Both the position numbers and the translations under genes were made by a program. A stretch of 64,000 nucleotides of DNA from an uncultured Bacteroidota bacterium (GTDB lineage Bacteria > Bacteroidota > Bacteroidia > Flavobacteriales > Flavobacteriaceae), in NCBI GenBank assembly GCA_902559035.1, contig CACEGG010000003.1:62001-126000 (forward strand). Direction: 5' to 3'. Shown here piece after piece: positions 20,477-30,025 of this stretch; position 1 is the stretch's first letter, and every line of letters begins with the position of its first letter. The notes under the pieces were generated by a model. The model did no database searches. It worked only from the letters and a program-made list of their open reading frames with translations, and was not told where the DNA came from.

Positions 20477-20507
20477 TTGATTTAAAAATATCTTAAATGT
20501 AGTTTTA
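20477..20507 (+). promoter_or_regulatory. Candidate promoter of umuC-umuD
   Basis: TTG at 20477-20479 and TAGTTTTA at 20500-20507 (one mismatch to TAnnTTTG) are separated by 20 bases, a normal Bacteroidota spacing. The box ends 4 bases before the umuC ATG. The same TAGTTTTA box precedes the UDP-glucuronate decarboxylase gene at 53795. No recognisable LexA box is seen. Confidence 0.3.
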
Positions 20508-20511
20508 TAAA

Positions 20512-21774
20512 ATGTTTGCACTAGTTGATTGCAATAATTTTTATGCTTCTTGTGAGAGAGTCTTTAATCCAAAATTGGATAAAAAACCTATAGTTATTTT
20601 ATCAAATAATGACGGCTGTGTGATTTCTAGAAGTAATGAAGCTAAAGCACTTGGAATCCCTATGGGAGCTCCAGCGTTTAAATACGACTCTGTTTTTAAA
20701 AAAAATAAGGTACATGTTTTTTCCTCTAACTTTCCCTTGTACGGTGATATGAGCAGTAGAGTAATGAGTATTTTAAGTAAATACACTCCAAATATCGAAA
20801 TCTACAGTATAGACGAAGCATTTTTGGAATTTAAAGGGTTTAAACACTATGATTTAGAAAAGTATGGTAAAGAAATTAGAAAAACTATTTTAAAATGGAC
20901 AGGAATCCCAGTTAGTATTGGGTTTGCTCCTACAAAAGCACTAGCTAAAGTAGCTAATCGGATTTCTAAGAAATTTGACAATAAAACTGGTGGAGTTTAT
21001 GTGATAAACTCCAAAGAAAAAAAAGATAAAGCTCTTAAATGGCTTAAAATTGAAGACGTTTGGGGAATTGGCTTCAAACATGCTGCGCGCTTAAAAAGTT
21101 ATAAAATAAATAAAGCCTATGATTTTACAATGCTGCCAGATGATTGGGTTAGAAAACAAATGAGTGTAGTAGGCTTGCGGTTAAAAAAAGAATTGGAAGG
21201 AAAATCTGTTCTGTCTCTTGAAGAAAGTAGATCTCCTAAAAAAGCAATAGCAACAACCAGAAGTTTCGAAAAAAACATAACTGATTTCGAAGATTTAAAA
21301 GAGCGTATCTCCACCTTTTCCATTTGTTGCTCAGAAAAGTTAAGATCTCAGAAAAGTAATTGTAATTCTATTTATGTCTTTGTAAAAAGCAATAGGCATC
21401 AAAAAAATAAATTACAATATCGAAATGGGATAGTGATAACTTTGCCTTACGGATCAAACTCTAGTATAACAATAAGTAAATACGCCGTTGAAGGACTAAA
21501 GAAAATCTATAAAAAAGACGTCGAATATAAAAAAGCTGGGGTGATCGTAATGGGACTCGTTCCAAATAATAAAACACAACTCAATATATTTGAAAAAGAA
21601 AACCCTAAACATCAAGTTCTGATGAAAACTTTAGATTTTATAGCAAAAAAAGAAGGTCCTAGTAAAGTAAAATTAGCTAGTCAAGACCTTAAGAGAATTT
21701 GGAAAATGAAACAAACTAAGCTTTCTTCAAGATATACTACGGAACTAAACGAAACAATATCAATTAAAGGATGA
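20512..21774 (+). CDS. umuC: Y-family translesion DNA polymerase V catalytic subunit UmuC
   Basis: Error-prone polymerase that copies past DNA lesions, acting with processed UmuD. The 420-aa length matches UmuC (~422 aa). Metal-binding catalytic residues are D6 (FALVDCNNFYASCE) and D101-E102 (IYSIDEAFLEF). The helix-hairpin-helix/little-finger region follows, and a beta-clamp-binding motif QLNIF lies at 356-360, matching QLNLF in E. coli UmuC. It is the first gene of a two-gene plus-strand unit; the last 4 bases overlap umuD (ATGA). The C-before-D order is the reverse of E. coli umuDC. Expression is presumably damage-induced, but no operator could be identified. Confidence 0.97.
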   Translation: MFALVDCNNFYASCERVFNPKLDKKPIVILSNNDGCVISRSNEAKALGIPMGAPAFKYDSVFKKNKVHVFSSNFPLYGDMSSRVMSILSKYTPNIEIYSIDEAFLEFKGFKHYDLEKYGKEIRKTILKWTGIPVSIGFAPTKALAKVANRISKKFDNKTGGVYVINSKEKKDKALKWLKIEDVWGIGFKHAARLKSYKINKAYDFTMLPDDWVRKQMSVVGLRLKKELEGKSVLSLEESRSPKKAIATTRSFEKNITDFEDLKERISTFSICCSEKLRSQKSNCNSIYVFVKSNRHQKNKLQYRNGIVITLPYGSNSSITISKYAVEGLKKIYKKDVEYKKAGVIVMGLVPNNKTQLNIFEKENPKHQVLMKTLDFIAKKEGPSKVKLASQDLKRIWKMKQTKLSSRYTTELNETISIKG

Positions 21775-22205
21775 ATAAAGAAAATAAGCTTGAATTTTTT
21801 ATTCCAAAAAAAGAAAATGGATTGGGACAGTGGCTTGCTGAGGAGGGGATATCAGCAGGTTTTCCTTCTCCTGCAGATGACTTTAAAGAAACTAGAATAA
21901 GTCTAGACAGAGAATTAGTAAAAAACAAAGAAGCAACCTTTTATGCAAGAGTTAGTGGAGACTCAATGGTTGGGGCAGGACTTGATGATGGAGATCTACT
22001 TGTAATAGATAGGTCATTAAATCCGGAAAACGGGAAAATAGCAGTTTGCTTAGTGGATGGAGAGTTTACTGTTAAAAGAATAAAAAAGGAAAAGAATAGA
22101 CTTTATTTAATGCCCGAAAATAAAAAATATAAGCCTATTGAACTAAAAGAAGAAAATGAGTTAATTATATGGGGAGTTGTAGAATACGTAATTAAAAAAG
22201 TTTAA
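21771..22205 (+). CDS. umuD: UmuD-type self-cleaving S24 peptidase, polymerase V accessory
   Basis: A LexA-like serine protease that cleaves itself and then joins UmuC to form polymerase V. The 144-aa protein has the cleavage site Ala29-Gly30 in SAGFPSPADDF, the catalytic serine S65 in VSGDSMVGAG, and the catalytic lysine K102 (GEFTVKR). There is no DNA-binding domain, so it is UmuD rather than LexA. It overlaps umuC by 4 bases. Its stop (22203-22205) is one base from the stop of rfbB on the other strand, so the two units converge with no room for a terminator. Confidence 0.96.
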   Translation: MNKENKLEFFIPKKENGLGQWLAEEGISAGFPSPADDFKETRISLDRELVKNKEATFYARVSGDSMVGAGLDDGDLLVIDRSLNPENGKIAVCLVDGEFTVKRIKKEKNRLYLMPENKKYKPIELKEENELIIWGVVEYVIKKV

Positions 22206-22206
22206 T

Positions 22207-23253
22207 CTAATTATATGTTTTTTTATAATATTCTTGATAATCACCTGATGTTACGCGATCAATCCACTTTTTGTTATCTAAATACCACTTGACAGTCTTT
22301 TCAACACCTTCTTCAAACTGCAAAGAAGGTTCCCATCCTAATTCGTTTTTTAATTTTGAAGAGTCAATTGCGTAGCGTAAATCATGACCAGCTCTGTCAG
22401 TAACGTATGTTATTAGTTTCTCTGATGACCCTTCTTCTCTTGCGAGCATTCGATCTACCGTTTTAATTATCACTTTTATTAAATCAATGTTTTTCCATTC
22501 GTTAAATCCGCCAATATTATAAGTGTCTCCTAATTTTCCTTTATGGAAAATAACATCAATAGCTCTTGCGTGATCGTTTACAAACAACCAATCTCTAACA
22601 TTTTCTCCTTTTCCATAGACAGGTAAAGGTTTATTATTTATAATGTTGTTTATGAATAAAGGAATGAGTTTTTCTGGAAACTGATAGGAACCATAATTAT
22701 TAGAACAATTTGAAATAACAATTGGTAATCCATAGGTATCTGCAAAAGCTCTTACAAAATGATCTGAAGATGCTTTGGATGCAGAATAAGGTGAGTGTGG
22801 ATCGTATTTTGTGGTTTCTGTAAAAAAACCATCATCTCCTAATGAACCATAAACTTCATCGGTAGACACATGATAAAACAGTTTACCTGAGTAATTATCA
22901 ATCCAATATTCTTTTGCCGCTTGTAGTAAACTAAGTGTTCCCATCACATTAGTTTGTGCAAAAGAAAAAGGATCTTCAATAGAACGATCTACATGTGATT
23001 CAGCGGCCAAATGAATAACGCTATCAATATTATATTCGTTAAAAATAGTTTTGACTTTTTTGAGATCACAAATATCACACTTTACAAATGTGTAGTTTTC
23101 CTTATGCTCAATATCTTTTAAATTTTCAAGATTACCTGCATAAGTGAGTACATCCATATTTACAATGTGGTACTGAGGGTATTTATTAACTAATAATCTA
23201 ACCAGGTGCGAGCCTATAAAACCTGCACCACCAGTAACTAATATATTTTTCAT
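22207..23253 (-). CDS. rfbB: dTDP-glucose 4,6-dehydratase
   Basis: Second step of dTDP-L-rhamnose synthesis: dTDP-glucose to dTDP-4-keto-6-deoxyglucose. The 348-aa extended SDR protein has the NAD-binding [11 protein letters not shown] (residues 8-18), the active-site block VSTDEVYGSLGDDGFF (T/D/E residues) and YSASKASSDH (catalytic Tyr and Lys). It is the last gene of the rfbA-C-D-B set and of the whole 30-gene minus-strand locus. It overlaps rfbD by 4 bases. Confidence 0.97.
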   Translation of the reverse strand: MKNILVTGGAGFIGSHLVRLLVNKYPQYHIVNMDVLTYAGNLENLKDIEHKENYTFVKCDICDLKKVKTIFNEYNIDSVIHLAAESHVDRSIEDPFSFAQTNVMGTLSLLQAAKEYWIDNYSGKLFYHVSTDEVYGSLGDDGFFTETTKYDPHSPYSASKASSDHFVRAFADTYGLPIVISNCSNNYGSYQFPEKLIPLFINNIINNKPLPVYGKGENVRDWLFVNDHARAIDVIFHKGKLGDTYNIGGFNEWKNIDLIKVIIKTVDRMLAREEGSSEKLITYVTDRAGHDLRYAIDSSKLKNELGWEPSLQFEEGVEKTVKWYLDNKKWIDRVTSGDYQEYYKKTYN

Positions 23254-24113
23254 TTTTCTAGTTTAACGATACACTTTTTTAATGAATCTTTCCAATATGG
23301 AATCTCAATTTTAAAATCTTCTTTGATCTTTGTTTTGTTAAGCACTGAATACTTTGGTCTTTTTACTAAAGCAGGGTAATCTTCAGTTTGTATTGGATTA
23401 ACTTTACAATTAATTAGGCTAAATTCCATAATAGAAATGGCAAAATCGTACCAAGACGCAGCACCCTCATTTGAATAATGATAAACTTTACCTTTTTCAC
23501 TTAACTGCTCTGATCTTGATAGTATATCCAAACAGGTTTTAGCTAAATCTTTGGCATATGTAGGGCTACCAATCTGGTCACAAATAACATTTAATGAGTC
23601 TTTTTCACTTCCTAAGCCAAGCATAGTTTTCAGAAAGTTGTTACCAAATGAAGAATATAACCAAGAAGTTCTAATTACAATTGAATCAATATTACTACCA
23701 ATAACAAAAAGCTCCCCTGTTCTTTTCGTTTCTCCATAAACACCAATTGGGTTTACTTTATCCAATTCTTTGTAAGGTTCAGAACTATTCCCGTCAAAAA
23801 CATAGTCAGTTGAAATATGAATAAGCTTGCCATTGATTTTTTCTAAAACTTCAACAATATTAGAAACTCCTGTTACGTTTACTCTGTTGGCTATCTCAAA
23901 ATTTTCTTCAGCTTTATCTACCGCAGTATACGCTGCACAATTAATAACTGCATCAATATCTTGACCAATAATAAAAGAATTTAATGACTCAGCATCACAA
24001 ATATCTAATTCAGGAAGGTCTTTAAATATGCATTCCAATTTATTATATTGAGAGGATAGCTCTTTAATTTCTGACCCTAATTGCCCGTTTGATCCTGTAA
24101 TCAATACTTTCAT
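23250..24113 (-). CDS. rfbD: dTDP-4-dehydrorhamnose reductase
   Basis: Last step of dTDP-L-rhamnose synthesis, using NAD(P)H. The 287-aa SDR protein has GSNGQLGSEI at the N-terminus, the STDYVFDGNSSEPYKE block and YGETKRTGE (catalytic Tyr and Lys). The C-terminal part has the family pattern KRPKYSVLNKTKI. It is translationally coupled to rfbB (4-base overlap) and starts 3 bases after rfbC. Confidence 0.96.
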   Translation of the reverse strand: MKVLITGSNGQLGSEIKELSSQYNKLECIFKDLPELDICDAESLNSFIIGQDIDAVINCAAYTAVDKAEENFEIANRVNVTGVSNIVEVLEKINGKLIHISTDYVFDGNSSEPYKELDKVNPIGVYGETKRTGELFVIGSNIDSIVIRTSWLYSSFGNNFLKTMLGLGSEKDSLNVICDQIGSPTYAKDLAKTCLDILSRSEQLSEKGKVYHYSNEGAASWYDFAISIMEFSLINCKVNPIQTEDYPALVKRPKYSVLNKTKIKEDFKIEIPYWKDSLKKCIVKLEK

Positions 24114-24116
24114 ATT

Positions 24117-24671
24117 CTAAATGGTAAATGGAGATTTAAACTCTGAAAAAAATGGAAGTTTTGAATCTTTTTTTGAGACTATTATTTGACTTTCATCAAA
24201 ACCCCATTGAATATTTAATATAGGATCATTCCAACAAATACCTGCATCATACTCAGGTGCATATTTATTGTCAACCTTGTAAGCGAAAATAGCGGACTCG
24301 CTTAACACTAAAAAACCATGCGCAAAACCGCAAGGCACAAAAAGTTGTTTTTTGTTTTCACTAGAGAGTTCTATAGCTGTATGTTGACCATAAGTTTTAG
24401 AACCATTTCTAAGATCTACCACAACATCCAAAACTTTTCCTTCAATGCAACGTACCAATTTAGCTTGATCAAATGGTGGTTTTTGAAAATGAAGCCCTCT
24501 TAAAACACCTTTTGAAGATTTTGACTCGTTATCTTGAACAAATGAAACTTTACCAAGGATCTCCTCAAGCTTATCTTTATTGTAAGATTCTAAAAAATAA
24601 CCTCTCTTATCTCCAAAAACTGTAGGTTCTAGTATTATTAGATCTTTAATTTTGGTTTTAATAAATTTCAT
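24117..24671 (-). CDS. rfbC: dTDP-4-dehydrorhamnose 3,5-epimerase
   Basis: Third step of dTDP-L-rhamnose synthesis. The 184-aa cupin-fold enzyme has [31 protein letters not shown] with the catalytic histidine, [11 protein letters not shown] and the [14 protein letters not shown] block. It is coupled to rfbA by a 4-base overlap. The length and all core motifs are normal for RfbC. Confidence 0.97.
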   Translation of the reverse strand: MKFIKTKIKDLIILEPTVFGDKRGYFLESYNKDKLEEILGKVSFVQDNESKSSKGVLRGLHFQKPPFDQAKLVRCIEGKVLDVVVDLRNGSKTYGQHTAIELSSENKKQLFVPCGFAHGFLVLSESAIFAYKVDNKYAPEYDAGICWNDPILNIQWGFDESQIIVSKKDSKLPFFSEFKSPFTI

Positions 24672-25543
24672 TTATCCTTTACTAAATTCAATAAATATTG
24701 ACCGTAACCATTTTTATTTAATGGTTCTGCTAATTTTATAACTTGTTTAAAATCAATGTAATTCATTCTGAATGCAATTTCCTCCAAACACGCCACTTTA
24801 AGGCCTTTACGAGATTCTATCGATTTAATAAAATTCCCTGCTTCAAGTAGAGAATCATGAGTTCCAGTATCTAACCAAGCAAAACCTCGACCAAGTAATT
24901 CAAGTTTTAATTTTTTATTTTTAAGATAGACTTGGTTAATGGAAGTGATTTCTAGTTCTCCTCTATGAGAAGGTTTCACATTTTTGGCGATTTGAATCAC
25001 TTCATTTGTATAAAAATATAATCCTACAACTGCATAATTAGACTTTGGATTTTTAGGTTTTTCATCAATAGAAATTACATTTCCATTATTATCAAACTCG
25101 GCAACACCATATCGCTCAGGATCTTTAACATAATATCCAAATACAGTAGATTTCCCTTTTGAAATATTTTTTTTAGCATTTTTTAACATTCCAGAAAAAC
25201 CAGAACCATAAAAAATATTGTCTCCTAGTACCAAACATACATCATCACTTCCAATAAAATCTTCTCCAATAATGAAAGCCTGTGCTAAACCTTCAGGGCT
25301 AGGTTGTTCTTTATAAGATAATTTTAGACCAATTTCTGATCCATTTCCTAATAACTTTTCAAAATATGGCAAGTCTTCAATTGTTGAGATAATCAAAATT
25401 TCTTTAACATCAGCTAACATAAGAACTGACAAAGGGTAATAAATCATAGGCTTATCATAAACAGGCAACAACTGTTTAGAAACCCCTTTTGTAATAGGGT
25501 ATAATCTTGTTCCACTTCCTCCAGCTAATACTATTCCTTTCAT
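24668..25543 (-). CDS. rfbA: Glucose-1-phosphate thymidylyltransferase
   Basis: First step of dTDP-L-rhamnose synthesis: glucose-1-P and dTTP to dTDP-glucose. The 291-aa nucleotidyltransferase begins with [20 protein letters not shown] and [20 protein letters not shown], and has the metal-binding LGDNIFYG and the [18 protein letters not shown] block. It leads the rfbA-C-D-B set, with 33 bases separating it from the initiating sugar transferase gene upstream, so it is probably in the same transcript. Confidence 0.97.
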   Translation of the reverse strand: MKGIVLAGGSGTRLYPITKGVSKQLLPVYDKPMIYYPLSVLMLADVKEILIISTIEDLPYFEKLLGNGSEIGLKLSYKEQPSPEGLAQAFIIGEDFIGSDDVCLVLGDNIFYGSGFSGMLKNAKKNISKGKSTVFGYYVKDPERYGVAEFDNNGNVISIDEKPKNPKSNYAVVGLYFYTNEVIQIAKNVKPSHRGELEITSINQVYLKNKKLKLELLGRGFAWLDTGTHDSLLEAGNFIKSIESRKGLKVACLEEIAFRMNYIDFKQVIKLAEPLNKNGYGQYLLNLVKDK

Positions 25544-25576
25544 AATTCAAATTTAATTATTCTTTTTTTTGCAGGT

Positions 25577-26242
25577 TTATGTCTTTAAATAGCCAGGGAT
25601 TTTTGGTAATGATCTAAATACCTTTTCAACTATATTACTACTTGGAAAAATAATTACCCAAGCTGTTAAAATCATAAGCTTAAAATCAACAAAAGTTGAC
25701 TTATTATGAAAGTACCAAACTTCAACTTGCGATTTGTATGGAGCTATTTTTTCTTTATAAAATATATGTTTATCTCCATCGTGATTAGAAATCCATTTTT
25801 CCTCATCTCTAAAAATTATTGATCCAATACCAGTGATTCCTGGTTGAGATTTATATATATCATTTCTTATGTCAATGGGGAATTTATCAAAATCTACTTG
25901 CATTTGCGGTCTTGGCCCAACTATGGACATGTTTCCTATTAAAACATTAAATATCTGAGGAAGTTCATTTATTTTTGATTTTCTTAAAAATTTTCCAAAA
26001 GGAAGTACTCTAGGATCACGCCTTAATGTCAAACTACCTGTGCCAATATTAGGACTGTTTTTTAACATAGTAGCAAATTTTATAATATTGAACTTTTTAT
26101 TTTGAAATCCAAGTCGTTCTTGTAAATAAAAAACTTCACCTTCTCCAGAAAATTTTAAAATAATTGATACTATTAAAAATAAAGGAGATAATAGTATAAG
26201 TGCAACAATTGAGATAAATAAATCAATAAGTCTTTTAATCAC
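25577..26242 (-). CDS. Initiating sugar-phosphate transferase (monotopic PGT, WcaJ/PglC type)
   Basis: Moves a sugar-1-phosphate from a nucleotide sugar to undecaprenyl phosphate, starting repeat-unit synthesis at the inner membrane. The 221-aa protein is the short, single-hairpin form: a re-entrant hydrophobic N-terminus (IDLFISIVALILLSPLFLIV), FYLQERLGFQNKKFNIIKF, LRRDPRVLPFGKFLRKSKINELPQ, and GNMSIVGPRPQ. The usual catalytic Asp-Glu pair reads Asn92-Glu93 here. The start is GTG at 26242; the in-frame TAG three codons upstream is the stop of the preceding epimerase gene, so no longer start exists. The sugar is unknown. Confidence 0.92.
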   Translation of the reverse strand: MIKRLIDLFISIVALILLSPLFLIVSIILKFSGEGEVFYLQERLGFQNKKFNIIKFATMLKNSPNIGTGSLTLRRDPRVLPFGKFLRKSKINELPQIFNVLIGNMSIVGPRPQMQVDFDKFPIDIRNDIYKSQPGITGIGSIIFRDEEKWISNHDGDKHIFYKEKIAPYKSQVEVWYFHNKSTFVDFKLMILTAWVIIFPSSNIVEKVFRSLPKIPGYLKT

Positions 26243-26248
26243 AGTAAT

Positions 26249-27271
26249 CTATTTATAGAATTTGTTAGGACCTTCAAAAAATCTTTTATTTGGATTTTCT
26301 TTATAATAATTCACATACCAATCTAGAGTTTCTTTTAATGCCTCTTTCCAATCAATTTTTGGATTAAATCCAAGTATTTTTCTTGCTTTAGTTAAATCGG
26401 GACACCTTCTCGAAACTGATCCTGGATATGTAGGAGCTATTTCATAATTACCTTTGTAATGAAAATACCTACCTGTTTCTTTAACTAAATCTTCAATAGT
26501 TATCTCTACATCATTACCTATATGAAAAATTTCATGTTTAGCATCTTCACATTCCATTGCTTGAATTGTTCCTAAAGCACCATCATCTATTCCACAAAAC
26601 GCTCTAGTTTGATCTCCACCATAAATTTTAAAAGGAGATTCACCATCAATAAATCTTTCAACTAGATGGGGAATCACATGACCAAAACCCATTTTAGGTC
26701 CAATAATATTATTATATCTGATAATTTTACAGTTAAACCCAAATACTCTTGAGTAATTTAAAAATCCTGATTCACCTAACATTTTAGTAACAGCATAAGT
26801 AAATCTTGGATGATCAATTGGATCTATACATAATGGAATTTCTTCATTCGTAGGAACCTTATATCCAAATTTATCGATTGTTCCTGAATAACATTCACTT
26901 GTAGAGGTGAATAAAAGATTCTTCACTGAATTGTTTTTAACCCATTCTAAGGAATTAGAAATTAATGCTGTATTTACTCTGATTATTTCGTGCGGATTTT
27001 CAAGAGTATTGTTAACTCCAATCATTGAGGCAAGCATATAAAAATCATCATAGTGTTTATCTAATAAATCATAACTTGACTTTTCCGTAAAATCAGCTTT
27101 GAATAATTTTATACTATTTTCTAATATAAAATGCGTGAATATTTCATCATCCTGGTTGTGATGAAAATTATCTGCAATAGTTATATCATATTTTTCACGC
27201 TTAGATAAAATTCGTGCAATTGCAGATCCAATAAATCCTCCTCCACCTAAAATTAATACTTTTCTTTTCAT
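26249..27271 (-). CDS. NAD-dependent sugar-nucleotide epimerase/dehydratase (extended SDR)
   Basis: The 340-aa protein has the Rossmann motif VLILGGGGFIGSAIA at its start, the serine block LLFTSTSECYSG, YAVTKMLGE (catalytic Tyr and Lys), IRYNNIIGP and the C-terminal GFNPKIDWKEAL. The ATG at 27271 is chosen because it begins right before the Rossmann motif and leaves 7 bases after the previous gene; an upstream TTG would add 13 residues and overlap it. Together with the dehydrogenase at 27279-28700 it likely makes an epimerised uronic-acid nucleotide (for example a UDP-glucuronate/galacturonate type). The exact sugar is not deducible. Confidence 0.85.
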   Translation of the reverse strand: MKRKVLILGGGGFIGSAIARILSKREKYDITIADNFHHNQDDEIFTHFILENSIKLFKADFTEKSSYDLLDKHYDDFYMLASMIGVNNTLENPHEIIRVNTALISNSLEWVKNNSVKNLLFTSTSECYSGTIDKFGYKVPTNEEIPLCIDPIDHPRFTYAVTKMLGESGFLNYSRVFGFNCKIIRYNNIIGPKMGFGHVIPHLVERFIDGESPFKIYGGDQTRAFCGIDDGALGTIQAMECEDAKHEIFHIGNDVEITIEDLVKETGRYFHYKGNYEIAPTYPGSVSRRCPDLTKARKILGFNPKIDWKEALKETLDWYVNYYKENPNKRFFEGPNKFYK

Positions 27272-27278
27272 AATTATT

Positions 27279-28700
27279 TTATATATCTCCTCTACCAAGG
27301 ACTTTAACAATATTATTTTTATTTAATTTTACAATATCTTTCTTTTTTAGAATCCCTAAAGTATCCAAAATTTTAACATTAGACATATTACTAATTTTTG
27401 AAATTACTTTTGAATCTTTGTATTCACTGTGAGCAGCAGAAAAAACAATAATATCCCAGCTCATATCTAATTTTTCATCTAAATCTTGCGATACTTTTAA
27501 GCTAATTTCTTCCCAATATTGAACATATGGGTCATGAGTTTCTACAATAGCTTTATTATTAACACAATTCAAATAAAATGGTTCAACAGGTGAGTACCTA
27601 GTATCTCCAACATCACTTCTATATGAGACACCTAATAATAATATTTTCTTATTAATTATTGACTCTAAATCAAAAACCTTCTTCATGAAATCAAATGCGT
27701 AATGAGGCATTTTGTCATTAATCTTAACTCCTTTTTCACTTTGCTCTAAACTATCATTACTATCAAAATGATTAATTTTTGCCCATGAAGCTAACAGAGG
27801 ATCCTTGGTTAAACAATAGCCTCCGACTCCTATACCTGGATACATTAAATTTGAATGAGTGGGTCTCATTCTTATAGCATTAACGATTTCATAAAGGTTA
27901 ACACCAGCTTCTTCAGCATATCTTGACCATTCTACCGCAAATGCAATATTCATTGCACGATAAGAGTTTTCTAATACTTTAGCCATTTCTGTAGCATTTG
28001 TATTTACCAACCTTGTTAAAGGATATTCATCAGTTGAAATTATAGTTTTCAAAAACTTTTCAGTTTCTTGAGCAGAATTTTTATCAATTCCAGAATAAAC
28101 TCTGTAAAAATTTTTGATAGAATTAATATATTCAGGACCAGGCATTACTCTTTCGTATGAATGACCAATTTTAATTTTACCCAATGAAAGATGTCTTTTT
28201 CTTAATTCCTCTTCAATAATTGGTTTTACAACTTTCATACATGTTCCCGGTGGAACTGTAGTTTCTACTAAAATCAAAACATCTTCTTTGCAATTTTGTC
28301 CAATAGTTCTAATTGCATTCTTGAAAGGGTTTAAATCTACATTAAATGAATTCAAATTTCCTTTGCTATCGGAATTTTTTTGTACATCTAAATTAATGTC
28401 CACTATAATAACACTAGCATATGAATATGCTGAAGTATCATAGGTAGCTAAAAAATTTCCTTTTTTTATAGATTTTTGATAATATTCTTCAATTTTTGGA
28501 TCAGAGGATTTAATAGGAAAAATACCATTATTAATATTATCAATAATTTCTATACTTTCTTTTCTGTCAACTCCTATAACGGCATAATCTTTTTTAGAGG
28601 AATTTGAAACTACTATAGACATAACCGCTCCAACAAATCCTAAACCTTGAACAACAACTACATCTTTATTGTTATTATTTAAAAACTCTTTTATTTCCAT
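27279..28700 (-). CDS. UDP-glucose/GDP-mannose dehydrogenase family protein
   Basis: Oxidises a nucleotide sugar at C6 to the uronate with two NAD. The 473-aa protein has an N-terminal Rossmann motif (VVVVQGLGFVGAVMSIV), the ETTVPPGTC block, a central helical domain (ENSYRAMNIAFAVEWSRYAE) and the catalytic cysteine in GVGGYCLTKDP, plus a C-terminal UDP-binding domain (LLLGVSYRSDVGDTRYSPVE). It is divergent from the WbpO-like dehydrogenase at 49504 and the short one at 51820, so the locus has three different members. The 134-base gap upstream of it, towards the GT4 gene, is the largest in the locus; a weak TATATTTT box lies there (28769-28776). Confidence 0.88.
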   Translation of the reverse strand: MEIKEFLNNNNKDVVVVQGLGFVGAVMSIVVSNSSKKDYAVIGVDRKESIEIIDNINNGIFPIKSSDPKIEEYYQKSIKKGNFLATYDTSAYSYASVIIVDINLDVQKNSDSKGNLNSFNVDLNPFKNAIRTIGQNCKEDVLILVETTVPPGTCMKVVKPIIEEELRKRHLSLGKIKIGHSYERVMPGPEYINSIKNFYRVYSGIDKNSAQETEKFLKTIISTDEYPLTRLVNTNATEMAKVLENSYRAMNIAFAVEWSRYAEEAGVNLYEIVNAIRMRPTHSNLMYPGIGVGGYCLTKDPLLASWAKINHFDSNDSLEQSEKGVKINDKMPHYAFDFMKKVFDLESIINKKILLLGVSYRSDVGDTRYSPVEPFYLNCVNNKAIVETHDPYVQYWEEISLKVSQDLDEKLDMSWDIIVFSAAHSEYKDSKVISKISNMSNVKILDTLGILKKKDIVKLNKNNIVKVLGRGDI

Positions 28701-28834
28701 TAATTACAATGTTTTAATTTATTTTATCTCAATATGTTATTTAATTAAAATTTGGAGACAAAGCCTGAAAAATATAATATATAAAATAATCAAAATTAAG
28801 TTTATTTAAGCTCAGTGAAATAGTTTTTCATAAG

Positions 28835-30025
28835 TTATATAATTTTTTGGTACAAAGATTCTATATTGGATACTAATTTATTATAACTATAATTTTCAAG
28901 ACTTATGCTTTTTCCTTTTTTCCCTAATTTAAGTCTTAGATTTTCGTCTTCAATTATTTGTAATAAATTCTCGCCATAATCATTGACTTTTTTTGTGGAC
29001 ACGATTCCGCTAATATTGTTTTCTATAATATCTGAAACACCACCAACATCCGTTGAAATCGAAGCAGTTTCGGAAGCCATAGACTCAATAATACTCACTG
29101 GAGTGCCTTCGTTTAAAGATGTTAGACATACAATATCACTCGCAGCTAGAACACTATCAATATCAGAACGCCAAGAAGTGAATAAAACATCACATTCTTT
29201 ATTTAAATCTTTATATGAGTAGGATAAATTATTATTTTCTACATAATTTATTATTTTTTCTGTTTCACTACCATCTCCTACAATTAATGCTTTAATAACC
29301 CTCGATGATCTATTCATACAATAATTAATTACATCAATAAATAATTGATGATTTTTAACGGGAACAATTCTACCAATAATTGTTATTAAAATTGTATCAT
29401 CATGTACATTAAATTCTTTTCTTAGCTTTTCTCTTTTAAGTCTTTTGTTCTCGGTAAATCTAATTAAATCAAAACCTAATGGAACTATTTCTATTTTTTC
29501 CTTTTCACAAATTTTATATTTATATATAAGGTCATAGCTTTGAAGTTTAGATATAGCAATTATTTTGGTTGATTTTTTTGCTAAAAGTGTTTCAATAAAT
29601 ATTAAGATTTTATTTTTAAAATTTGAAAAATATCCTTCGAAAACATTACCATGATAAGTGTGAACTAATCTTATTTTTTTATAATAAAACAATGAGGCTA
29701 AACGTCCTAAAAGACCTGACTTAGCCGCATGTGTGTGTATTATATCTGGTTTAAATTTATATATTATAATAATAATTTGAATTAAAGAAATTAAGTCAAA
29801 TAATGGGGAAATAGCTCTTCTCATGAATTTCAACTGCTTGAAAGATACCTCTAAATCGTTTAATATATAATCTGCAGATTGTTCATGTTTTTCAGGTTTC
29901 CCACCAATCAATAGTGTCTCATATAAATCTGAGTTTAAGTACTTAGTTAGATAAGTTGCATTATAAACTGGCCCTCCAACATTAAACCTATTTAATATTC
30001 TTAATATTTTTATTTTTCTTTTCAT
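28835..30025 (-). CDS. GT4-family glycosyltransferase
   Basis: GT-B fold enzyme that adds a sugar to the growing lipid-linked repeat unit in the cytoplasm. The 396-aa protein has the N-terminal acceptor domain (NRFNVGGPVYNATYLTKYL, HTHAAKSGLLGRLAS), the donor domain beginning ITIIGRIVPVKNHQLF, and the retaining GT4 EX7E motif in SLNEGTPVSIIESMASE. It overlaps the asnB stop by 4 bases (ATGA). It is the last gene before the 134-base gap. Donor sugar unknown. Confidence 0.92.
   Translation of the reverse strand: MKRKIKILRILNRFNVGGPVYNATYLTKYLNSDLYETLLIGGKPEKHEQSADYILNDLEVSFKQLKFMRRAISPLFDLISLIQIIIIIYKFKPDIIHTHAAKSGLLGRLASLFYYKKIRLVHTYHGNVFEGYFSNFKNKILIFIETLLAKKSTKIIAISKLQSYDLIYKYKICEKEKIEIVPLGFDLIRFTENKRLKREKLRKEFNVHDDTILITIIGRIVPVKNHQLFIDVINYCMNRSSRVIKALIVGDGSETEKIINYVENNNLSYSYKDLNKECDVLFTSWRSDIDSVLAASDIVCLTSLNEGTPVSIIESMASETASISTDVGGVSDIIENNISGIVSTKKVNDYGENLLQIIEDENLRLKLGKKGKSISLENYSYNKLVSNIESLYQKII

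Noticed and set aside
28769..28793. Promoter before the 473-aa dehydrogenase gene
   Set aside because: TATATTTT and an upstream TTG are present but only 14 bases apart, too close for the usual spacing. Mentioned as a weak possibility only.
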